The notes under the pieces were generated by a model. That model ran no database searches, was not told the DNA's origin, and was given only the letters and a program-made list of their open reading frames with translations. A program made the position numbers and the translations under genes. A stretch of 20,003 bases of DNA. Source: Parvularculaceae bacterium. GTDB taxonomy: Bacteria > Pseudomonadota > Alphaproteobacteria > Caulobacterales > Parvularculaceae. Below, piece after piece: positions 6,477 to 13,793 of this stretch. Positions within the stretch are counted from its first letter, which is position 1; every line of letters starts with the position of its first letter. The stretch covers positions 1-20,003 of the forward strand of contig SHAI01000015.1 in assembly GCA_004213235.1 (NCBI GenBank), written 5' to 3'.

Positions 6477-7309
6477 CCGCCATTAACGCCAGTTATTCGC
6501 GCGAATAATCGGTCAACAATTGCCGATGGCGCAAGGTTTCTCAACATCAGCGGACCGATATATTTCTTCGGGACTGTATATCGACCATGGGGCCGTTTAG
6601 CGGTCAGCGCGTCCAGCACCGCATCGGCGACGTCCATTGACGATGCACCTTGCGGATGCCCTTTTGCATGCCAGGCTTTCATCTGCGAGACAGCATTTGC
6701 ATATGGCCGCCCCTCAGCCATAAACGGCACGAGGCCTTCTTGTTCCTGCTCACCAAAAGCGGTGTTGATAAAACCGGGACGGATCAGGCTCACCTTCAGC
6801 CCATGCAGCGCAAACTCGCGCCTCATGCCATCGGTGATCCCTTCCACCGCGTGTTTTGATCCGGCATAGGCTCCCATAAAAGGGGGTACAATCCGCCCCG
6901 CGATCGACCCAATATTGATGACCCGTCCGCGGCCAGCCTCACGCATCTGTGGCACAACTGCCTTCGTCATCGCCACAAGGCCGAAAACGTTTGTTTCGAA
7001 TTGCCGGCGCCATTCATTCAGTTGGAGTTCCTCAATCGGCCCGGTCACGGAAACGCCAGCATTGTTGACAAGACCGAAAAGTGGCGAGCCATCTTCGTTG
7101 ATGGTCTTCAAGGCCCTGCCAATCGACCCTTCATCCGTAACGTCGAGCTCAATTGCCGTGATCCGTCCTTGTCCAAGGCCTTCCAGCGCCTTCATCCGGT
7201 TTATTCGCCGCGCGCCAGCCCAGACCTTAAAGCCATATTGCGCAAGCCGCACGGCAACCGCTTCACCAATGCCACTTGAAGCTCCAGTCACCAATACGGG
7301 CATATACAT
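6473..7309 (-). CDS. Short-chain dehydrogenase/reductase
   Basis: A 278-residue classical SDR. The N-terminal TGASSGIG (8-15) binds the cofactor, NNAG is at 82-85, and the catalytic set is S135 (NIGS) with YAGSK giving Y148 and K152. ARR after the second beta strand (33-35) suggests a preference for NADP(H). RPGFINT (177-183) is the usual region after the fifth strand. The long C-terminal segment (about 185-278) is typical of SDRs that act on lipids, retinoids or steroids, but the substrate is not deducible. GGAGA about eight bases ahead supports ATG 7309. It is separated from pyrG by 147 bases and overlaps the DUF1330 gene by four bases, so the two probably form a cassette. Confidence 0.88.
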   Translation of the reverse strand: MYMPVLVTGASSGIGEAVAVRLAQYGFKVWAGARRINRMKALEGLGQGRITAIELDVTDEGSIGRALKTINEDGSPLFGLVNNAGVSVTGPIEELQLNEWRRQFETNVFGLVAMTKAVVPQMREAGRGRVINIGSIAGRIVPPFMGAYAGSKHAVEGITDGMRREFALHGLKVSLIRPGFINTAFGEQEQEGLVPFMAEGRPYANAVSQMKAWHAKGHPQGASSMDVADAVLDALTAKRPHGRYTVPKKYIGPLMLRNLAPSAIVDRLFARITGVNGG

Positions 7310-7456
7310 CAGCAGTCTCCATCACAAAAATGCGTTGGCCAAGAATAGACAGCTAGGCTTTTGGGGTTGCAACTCAAATTCTACCCGCCGGCTGCAACAG
7401 GATTTACCCCGGTGCGGCGAGATCAGACAGTCAAGGATGTGTTCACTGGTTAATTA

Positions 7457-9088
7457 TTACACCAACCGCGAACGTGTCACGGCAGCCTCGACAAACGCCG
7501 CAAACAGCGGGTGCGGATCAAACGGACGCGATTTTAGTTCAGGGTGGTACTGAACACCGACAAACCAGGGATGATCCGGGATTTCCAATATCTCCGGCAA
7601 ACGGCCATCCGGGGAAAGCCCGGAGAAAACAACCCCTTGCTCCGACAAACGTTCTGCCCAGCTAACATCAACCTCATAGCGATGGCGATGTCGTTCTTCG
7701 ATTTCAGACTTGCCGTAGATTTCAGCGACCTTACTCGCGTCACGAAGGCGCGCCGGGTATGCCCCAAGGCGCATGGTACCGCCAAGATCGCCGCCCTCCT
7801 GGCGATTTTCCTGATCGTTCCCGCGCGCCCATTCCGTCATCAGCCCAACGAGGTGTGTGCCCTCTTCTCCGAATTCTGACGATGTGGCGTCGTCAATACC
7901 AAGAAGGTTCCGCGCCGCCTCGATGACAGCCATCTGCATCCCATAGCAAATGCCGAAAAAGGGCACTTCGCGCTCTCGCGCAAAGCGAATTGCTTCGATT
8001 TTACCGCGTGCACCACGCTCTCCGAAAGCGCCTGGAACCAGGATGGCATGCACGTCTTTAAGACCAGCCAAAGCGTCTTCCTGATTGCTAAACGTTTCCG
8101 CATCAATCCATTCAATACGGACACGGACATTATTAGCTATCCCGCCATGAACTACCGCCTCGATCAAGGACTTATAGGCATCCTTCAACGAGGTATATTT
8201 GCCAACAATGGCGATTTTCACTTCGCCATCCGGTTTGGTGACACGGTCCACCACGTTTTGCCATTGAGCGAGCTCCAAAGGCGGCGCATCGGAAATGCCA
8301 AAAGCGGCAAGCACTTCATCGTCAAAACGCTCGTCATGATAAGACAGTGGCACCTGATAAATCGTTGCACAATCGAGCGCCTGGACCACCGCGGAAGGCC
8401 TTACATTACAGAACAGCGCAATCTTGCGCCGCTCGCTCGCCGGGATTGGCCGGTCGGCACGGACTAACAATATATCTGGCTGGATACCGATGGACCGCAG
8501 CTCTTTAACAGAATGCTGGGTGGGTTTGGTTTTCAATTCGCCAGCAGATGGGATGAACGGCAACAAGGTGAGATGAACGAAAACGGCGTCACCGCGGGGC
8601 AACTCATTGCCCAATTGGCGAATGGCCTCGAAGAAGGGCAAACCCTCAATATCCCCCACCGTGCCGCCGATTTCACAAATCACGAAATCAATGTCGTCAA
8701 CGCCGCTAAGAACGAAATCTTTGATTGCATCGGTCACATGGGGAATGACCTGGACCGTCGCGCCTAGATAATCACCGCGACGTTCGCGCTCGATGATCTG
8801 TTGATAGATCCGCCCCGTGGTGATGTTGTCCGACTGCGCGGCCGACACCCCGGTGAAACGCTCATAATGACCAAGATCGAGATCCGCCTCGGCACCATCA
8901 TCAGTGACAAAGACTTCGCCATGCTGATAAGGCGACATCGTGCCTGGATCGACATTGAGATAGGGGTCCAGCTTCCGCAGCCTTACCTTGTAACCACGAG
9001 CCTGGAGAAGCGCGCCGAGAGCCGCCGCTGCTACGCCTTTGCCGAGTGAGGAGGCCACGCCGCCGGTGATGAAAATAAACCGCGCCAT
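7457..9088 (-). CDS. pyrG: CTP synthase (glutamine hydrolysing)
   Basis: A 543-residue enzyme making CTP from UTP, ATP and glutamine, the last step of pyrimidine nucleotide synthesis. The N-terminal synthetase domain opens with MARFIFITGGVASSLGKG and has the CEIGGTVGDIE segment. The C-terminal class I amidotransferase domain has the nucleophile in GICYGMQ (C381) and the H515/E517 pair in YHPE. The oxyanion-region motif reads VPGAFGERG where I would expect VPGGFG, a small variation. I placed the start at ATG 9088, not the in-frame ATG 9130, because family members begin with this conserved M-x-(K/R)-(F/Y)-(I/V)-F motif. It is downstream of secG on the same strand with a 124-base gap, the usual alphaproteobacterial arrangement; kdsA and eno, which often follow, are missing. 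Confidence 0.97.
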   Translation of the reverse strand: MARFIFITGGVASSLGKGVAAAALGALLQARGYKVRLRKLDPYLNVDPGTMSPYQHGEVFVTDDGAEADLDLGHYERFTGVSAAQSDNITTGRIYQQIIERERRGDYLGATVQVIPHVTDAIKDFVLSGVDDIDFVICEIGGTVGDIEGLPFFEAIRQLGNELPRGDAVFVHLTLLPFIPSAGELKTKPTQHSVKELRSIGIQPDILLVRADRPIPASERRKIALFCNVRPSAVVQALDCATIYQVPLSYHDERFDDEVLAAFGISDAPPLELAQWQNVVDRVTKPDGEVKIAIVGKYTSLKDAYKSLIEAVVHGGIANNVRVRIEWIDAETFSNQEDALAGLKDVHAILVPGAFGERGARGKIEAIRFAREREVPFFGICYGMQMAVIEAARNLLGIDDATSSEFGEEGTHLVGLMTEWARGNDQENRQEGGDLGGTMRLGAYPARLRDASKVAEIYGKSEIEERHRHRYEVDVSWAERLSEQGVVFSGLSPDGRLPEILEIPDHPWFVGVQYHPELKSRPFDPHPLFAAFVEAAVTRSRLV

Positions 9089-9212
9089 GGGCGCTCGACT
9101 TAGCGCGGTTTTGATCAATGAGGAAAGCAATTTCTCATTCAGAAATGCTGTTTTTTCCCACTGTGCGACAATTTAAGGTCGGACCGCGCTTCATCCTCGC
9201 GGCGCACCACTG

Positions 9213-9689
9213 CTAGGGGCGCTCAGCGGGAGGCGATTCATCACCAGTTTCATCACCTTCTGAAGCGTCGTCACTTGCCGCCGATGGCTGTTCCGCCTGA
9301 ACACTTGTGGCATCAGCACCATTATCGCCGTCATCTTCGGTGTCGACACCCTCTGTATCGCCGCCCAAGGTGCGCAAGAGATCTTCCGCCGTCGTCGGTT
9401 CATTAGGATCGCGAATGCTCGTACCTGTCAGATCCTCGATAAGATCATTCTGACTTTCGACAGGCTGAGCGAAAATCGCAAGCCCGAGGGATGTTGCAAA
9501 AAACAAGGCCGCCAGGATCGATGTTGTGCGGGTAAGCGCATCTGCTGCGCCAGCACCGGTCATAAACCCGCCGCCGCCGCCACCGCCGCCGCCAATGCCC
9601 AGGGCACTGCCATCGGAGCGCTGCAACAGAACGACGCCGATGAGCGCCAGAACAATCAGAACGTGTATCGTCAAAACGACATTCAACAT
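9213..9689 (-). CDS. secG: Protein-export translocon subunit SecG with long acidic tail
   Basis: A 158-residue SecG, a small partner of SecYE in the inner-membrane translocon. Two membrane segments are visible (about 2-22 and 57-75) joined by a Gly-rich loop with nine consecutive glycines (33-41) and the family's LTRTTSILAALFF start of the second helix. After residue 76 comes an 80-residue Asp/Glu/Thr/Ser/Gly tail with almost no Lys, much longer than the short C-terminus of typical SecG and likely disordered. ATG 9689 is chosen over ATG 9743 because the first membrane helix starts there; the ribosome binding site is weak. It is upstream of pyrG, as in many alphaproteobacteria, but is separated from tpiA by two extra genes. 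Confidence 0.92.
   Translation of the reverse strand: MLNVVLTIHVLIVLALIGVVLLQRSDGSALGIGGGGGGGGGFMTGAGAADALTRTTSILAALFFATSLGLAIFAQPVESQNDLIEDLTGTSIRDPNEPTTAEDLLRTLGGDTEGVDTEDDGDNGADATSVQAEQPSAASDDASEGDETGDESPPAERP
9567..9593 (-). repeat. GGC triplet repeat encoding Gly9 in SecG
   Basis: Nine consecutive glycine codons, seven GGC, one GGT and one GGG. Slippage by whole triplets would change the loop length without a frameshift. Confidence 0.75.
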
Positions 9690-9969
9690 GGGGCAGATCC
9701 AGATTTCGCGAGGGACAAAGCCAACCGAACACGAGCGCGCCAATTAAGTCAGCGCACCCGTCAGATTGTGGGAGATAATCGTCCACGGCCGGTCTTGCAA
9801 CCAGTTCCCGCAACCAATTTGCGACGCAATACGCCACTCACTCCCGGCATGCAAGCCTTGGCACTAGACAGAGCTTTACGACCGTTGACGGTTTTCCACC
9901 GCTTCGAACACCGAATTGACGTTCTGAAACCGACGAGCAATCGATACCCGTCACATTTATCGCCGCACA
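9690..9969. other. Spacer between the DUF885 gene and secG
   Basis: 280 bases presumed to contain the secG promoter. I looked for a tRNA because tRNA-Leu genes sit beside secG in some bacteria. The TTCGAA near 9903 cannot form a T-arm (the flanking five bases do not pair). No other feature was found. Confidence 0.4.
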
Positions 9970-11781
9970 CTATTGCGCGGCGATCCAGGCATCAACTTGC
10001 GCATCCAGCACGCCGAGCGGCATTGCGCCATTATTCAGCAACACATCGTGGAAGCCCCTGAGGTCGAAGTCATCCCCGAGGGCAGCCTCCGCTTTTTCGC
10101 GCATTGCTATAATCGCCAATTGACCGGATTTGTAGGATGTCGCCTGGCCAGGCCAAACGACGTAGCGTTCGATTTCGCGGGTCACCTCCGCCTCGGTCAT
10201 GCCGGTTTTTGCGACCATGTAATCGATAGCGTCTTCGCGCGACCACCGCTTGGCATGCATACCTGTATCGACGACGAGACGCACCGCGCGGAACATCTCA
10301 GCCTGTAAACGCCCCAGATCGCCTAATGCGTCGTCTTCATACACGCCCATATCGAGAGACACCATTCGTTCCGCGTATAGTGCCCAGCCCTCGGCATAGG
10401 CTGTAAATAACGGGAATTTCCGCAATTGAGGCACACCTTTCAAGTTCATCTGCAAGGCAATCTGGAAATGATGGCCGGGTGCGCCCTCATGGTACATGAG
10501 GGTCGGTAGTGTCCATTTCGGATTATCAGCTGTATTTTTCTGATTGATATAGAATCGGCCAGGGCGCGATCCATCAAGTGCAGGTTGCTGATAGTATCCG
10601 CCTGGGGCTGAGTCTTGCGAGTATTCAGGAACACGAACGATTTCCAATGGCTGCGGCGGCAACGTATTGAAGAAATCCCCAGCGCGCGCCAGTAATGCGT
10701 CATTCAACTCGTTCAGGTAATCCAACATGGCCTGACGGCCTTCATCGGTATTCGGGAATATCTGCTCAGGGTCGCTCATCAGCGCCTTAACGCGTTCGGA
10801 TACCGAACCATCAATCCGGCCTTCCGATTGCAGTATCGCATCCATCTCAGATTCGATCCGAGCAACTTCCTCAAGTCCAATATTATGCACTTCATCCGGC
10901 GTCATGTCGGTTGTGGTGTTCGACTTCAGCGCCGCGGCGTAAATCGCATCTCCATGTGGCAGCCGCCAAATACCAGCATCATGATTTGCCGTTTCTGCCA
11001 TATCTTCAAACAGGGCAATCACACTTTCATAGCCAGGGATGATCGTGTTCTCGATGACCCCTTCAATCTCGGCCATATACGCTTCAGCAGCCTTATCTGA
11101 TAGCCCCTCAATCTTCGCCAATTTATCCGGCATCGTTGTCGCAAGGGGGTTCTCAGCTGCGCCACCTTCTATGAAGGATCGCATCCCGCCAAGAGTCTTT
11201 TCAATGATGAAATCAGGCGGCGTGACGCCATTAGCCCGATCATCTTCAATGCGCGCCTTTACCTCCTCAATGACTCGACCAAATTCATTCAGTCTGCTGA
11301 TATATCGACTAACGCTTTTTTCGTTTTTGATGACATGGGTATCGGTCAAAAATTGTGGCAGATTCACAAATGGTCCAGAGATCTGATTGACGCGGTAACC
11401 GGAATATTCAAATTCCGCCTGGCGCAATATGTCGTCCATAAACCAAACGGCAATCTCCCAGGTGAGGAGTTCCTGTCCAGAAAGCCCCTCCGGCCCATAT
11501 TTATCGAGCCCGGCCCGCCGTGCGCGAAGCCGCTCTAATGATTTATCTTCCTGTTCTTTTGTATAAGAGCCAAGTTTGCCGGAATGGAAATCAAAGGGGG
11601 TGTTATCAATCAAGCCCAGATTGGTCAGGAGCTCTGGCGATTCAATCGCGAACTCGATCATGAACTTGTTGACGTAATTATTGATACCGATTGGCTTCCA
11701 CCAAAAGGCTGAATAAAGACCCAGGGCGGCGACAACCAGCAACGCCGCCAATCCTGCAAGAATGCGCCCTAATAACCTCAT
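9970..11781 (-). CDS. DUF885 family zinc metallopeptidase-like protein, membrane-anchored
   Basis: A 603-residue protein with an N-terminal hydrophobic segment (about 5-26) that is a signal anchor or signal peptide without a lipobox, followed by a large, mostly helical domain. HEGAPGHH at 431-438 is the DUF885 form of a gluzincin zinc site, and EGWALYAERM at 464-473 supplies the likely third-ligand glutamate. PGQATSYKSGQ (about 544-554) is also typical of the family. Members are annotated as DUF885 proteins, some described as carboxypeptidase- or dipeptidase-like; the substrate is unknown. GGAGGGG precedes ATG 11781 at good spacing. It sits 97 bases after the alpha/beta hydrolase gene on the same strand, between tpiA and secG. 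Orientation predicts the catalytic domain is periplasmic. Confidence 0.88.
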   Translation of the reverse strand: MRLLGRILAGLAALLVVAALGLYSAFWWKPIGINNYVNKFMIEFAIESPELLTNLGLIDNTPFDFHSGKLGSYTKEQEDKSLERLRARRAGLDKYGPEGLSGQELLTWEIAVWFMDDILRQAEFEYSGYRVNQISGPFVNLPQFLTDTHVIKNEKSVSRYISRLNEFGRVIEEVKARIEDDRANGVTPPDFIIEKTLGGMRSFIEGGAAENPLATTMPDKLAKIEGLSDKAAEAYMAEIEGVIENTIIPGYESVIALFEDMAETANHDAGIWRLPHGDAIYAAALKSNTTTDMTPDEVHNIGLEEVARIESEMDAILQSEGRIDGSVSERVKALMSDPEQIFPNTDEGRQAMLDYLNELNDALLARAGDFFNTLPPQPLEIVRVPEYSQDSAPGGYYQQPALDGSRPGRFYINQKNTADNPKWTLPTLMYHEGAPGHHFQIALQMNLKGVPQLRKFPLFTAYAEGWALYAERMVSLDMGVYEDDALGDLGRLQAEMFRAVRLVVDTGMHAKRWSREDAIDYMVAKTGMTEAEVTREIERYVVWPGQATSYKSGQLAIIAMREKAEAALGDDFDLRGFHDVLLNNGAMPLGVLDAQVDAWIAAQ

Positions 11782-11878
11782 TTACCCCTCCGTCAGAAAA
11801 CTGCTTCGCGCCCACCTACATAAAATACAGCACCAATGGAACAAGGTTCATAGGCAGATTTCGACGAAACGAGGCAAT

Positions 11879-12835
11879 TCAACGTTCGATACCGTCGAGG
11901 CGCTTTATCATATCAACCGCGATATCTGTTTTGGTATGCTGCAGCGGGTGCCCGCCAGTTTTCAGCCGGACGAAATCCGCCCGCTGGACCTCCCGGGCCA
12001 ATGCTTCGGCATGAAGGCGCGTACTAACGGTTGAATCATCATCAGAGGCCACAATCATCACTGGCAATGCGAGCTCGGTGTATCTGTGCTGTTGCTGAAT
12101 GACCTGCCGCTTCAAAAAGCGCAGGTCTTCTGCATTGCTCGAAAAGTTCCGTGGACGGAACAGAAGTTCAACCCCGGAACGCAGGATGTAGTTTTCAGGG
12201 GGGTCAAGGGGCGCGAAAGCCGTTTTGATACTCCCGTCAATGGTCGCTGGTCCATAAAATGGCAATACGCTGCGCACCAGTAGCCCGCCAATCACCGGTA
12301 TACCAGCAGCACGGTTATACCATGCAACACCGCCGGGCCATTCATGACTGACCGGTGCCAGAAGAACCAGCCCGGCCAGTTCTGCCTGATGCTGCAGGCC
12401 TAATGCAAGGGCCACCGCGCCGCCAAAGGATTGCCCGACAATGATGGGCCGTTCCGCACCGCGCGCCAGCGCTGCGCGGTAAATCAAATCAGCCTGCCGA
12501 TCGAGTTTCCAGCCATCATCTGGACGGGCAGAATACCCATGCCCGGGACGGTCAAATATCAGCACGCGTCTTTCTTGGCTCAGTGATTCTCCCAAAGAAA
12601 TCAGCATGTCTCGCAAATTTGAGCTGGCACCATGGATTAACACAACGGGCGCAAGGTCGCTTTCCTTGGGGCCGATATCAACCACATGCAGCTTGACACC
12701 AAGCACCTCAACGAATTCGCCAATCGCCGGTGCATTGTCCTCAAATTGCTGAACGCGCGCCGCGCCAAAGATAATTGCAACAAGAATTAACCCGGCAATT
12801 CCGGCGAGCAATATCATCACGACACGACCAATCAT
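11879..12835 (-). CDS. Alpha/beta hydrolase, membrane-anchored
   Basis: A 318-residue alpha/beta hydrolase with an N-terminal membrane segment (about 5-25). Landmarks are the oxyanion-region VLIHGASSN (65-73), FDRPGHGYS (94-102), the nucleophile elbow GQSFGG with S136, candidate acid residues in SDDDS (264-268) and the catalytic histidine in GGHPLQH (H296 preferred over H300). This suits an esterase, lipase or peptidase on small hydrophobic substrates at the membrane; specificity is unknown. The start at ATG 12835 is supported by the membrane helix beginning at once, though the ribosome binding site is poor. It lies between tpiA and the DUF885 gene, same strand. Confidence 0.9.
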   Translation of the reverse strand: MIGRVVMILLAGIAGLILVAIIFGAARVQQFEDNAPAIGEFVEVLGVKLHVVDIGPKESDLAPVVLIHGASSNLRDMLISLGESLSQERRVLIFDRPGHGYSARPDDGWKLDRQADLIYRAALARGAERPIIVGQSFGGAVALALGLQHQAELAGLVLLAPVSHEWPGGVAWYNRAAGIPVIGGLLVRSVLPFYGPATIDGSIKTAFAPLDPPENYILRSGVELLFRPRNFSSNAEDLRFLKRQVIQQQHRYTELALPVMIVASDDDSTVSTRLHAEALAREVQRADFVRLKTGGHPLQHTKTDIAVDMIKRLDGIER

Positions 12836-12900
12836 TAACGCTCTACCATTCCCAAATTAAACGACAACAGGGGGAAATCTGATGGACCCAAACTGGTTAC

Positions 12901-13641
12901 TCAGGCTGCTGCAATAATCTCGATGAAATCATCTGCCTTAAGGCTTGCGCCGCCGACAAGGGCACCGCCAACATGATCAACCCGGAGAATATCTTTTGCA
13001 TTCGTTGGCTTAACCGATCCACCATAGAGAATTCGCCGCGTCGGCCCGACGGCCCCACGAATAAAACTATGCATGCTGGCGATGTCGTCCAGCGTCGGCG
13101 TTAACCCCGTCCCGATTGCCCAGACCGGTTCATAAGCAATTACAATCTCGCGATCACCCACCGTCTCGGGTGCTGGCATGGAGCCCGCCAATTGACCACC
13201 TACGACGCGCTCAGCATCGCCTGCTTCGCGTTGATCTTTGGTCTCACCGACACACACAATCGGCGTCAGCCCCGCCCTTAGGGCCGCTTCGGCCTTCGCC
13301 TTGACCACATTATCGCCTTCACCATGATCTGCGCGGCGCTCTGAATGGCCGACAATAACAAACCCTGCGCCGGCATCGGCCAGCATTTCTGCGCTTATAT
13401 CGCCGGTATGGGCGCCTGAAGCTGACCCGTGGCAATCCTGCCCGCCCCACAAAACGCCCTTTTCGGCGAATTCCGCTGCAAAAGGGGCCAGTAGCGTAGC
13501 CGGTGGACAGACGAGAACATCAATATCGTCTCGCGCGGCGGCCTGGTGCCCACCATTGCGCGCCTCAACCAGCCTATCCACCTCGACGCGCGCGGCGGCC
13601 AGACCGTTCATTTTCCAATTTCCTGCGATCAACGGCGTCAT
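12901..13641 (-). CDS. tpiA: Triosephosphate isomerase
   Basis: A 246-residue TIM barrel enzyme interconverting dihydroxyacetone phosphate and glyceraldehyde 3-phosphate in glycolysis and gluconeogenesis. All catalytic residues are present: K10 in GNWKMN, H99 in VGHSERR and E171 in AYEPVWAIGTG, with the phosphate-binding YGGSVKPTNA near residue 212. ATG 13641 is preferred over the in-frame ATG 13773 because family members start three to ten residues before NWKMN and AGGAGGGG sits six to seven bases upstream. It is transcribed divergently from the PpiD-like gene across about 150 bases. Confidence 0.97.
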   Translation of the reverse strand: MTPLIAGNWKMNGLAAARVEVDRLVEARNGGHQAAARDDIDVLVCPPATLLAPFAAEFAEKGVLWGGQDCHGSASGAHTGDISAEMLADAGAGFVIVGHSERRADHGEGDNVVKAKAEAALRAGLTPIVCVGETKDQREAGDAERVVGGQLAGSMPAPETVGDREIVIAYEPVWAIGTGLTPTLDDIASMHSFIRGAVGPTRRILYGGSVKPTNAKDILRVDHVGGALVGGASLKADDFIEIIAAA

Positions 13642-13793
13642 GAATGCCCCTCCTTTGCTGGCATCTAAGGAAGCTGTAAGAAAAAGCAATCTCACTTTGC
13701 GGAGATCCGCCCCTCCCGCTTGTTCCTGGGAGCGCAGCCCTATATCACGTCCAGCATGACGCGTGCAGTACACTATAAAGGGACGTCTTGGAC
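13642..13793. promoter_or_regulatory. Divergent intergenic region between tpiA and the PpiD-like gene
   Basis: About 150 bases that must drive both genes. An AAAGGGA at about 13777-13783 is the likely ribosome binding site of the rightward gene; TATAAA at 13774-13779 overlaps it and has no matching -35, so I do not call it a promoter box. GCGGA/TCCGC near 13698 is a short dyad. Confidence 0.35.

Noticed and set aside
7310..7456. Terminator between pyrG and the SDR gene
   Set aside because: No stable GC stem followed by T residues; only the scattered repeat of GTTGCA was seen.
9895..9925. TTCGAA sequence as a possible tRNA T-loop near secG
   Set aside because: The five bases on each side do not pair, and no acceptor or anticodon stem is found.
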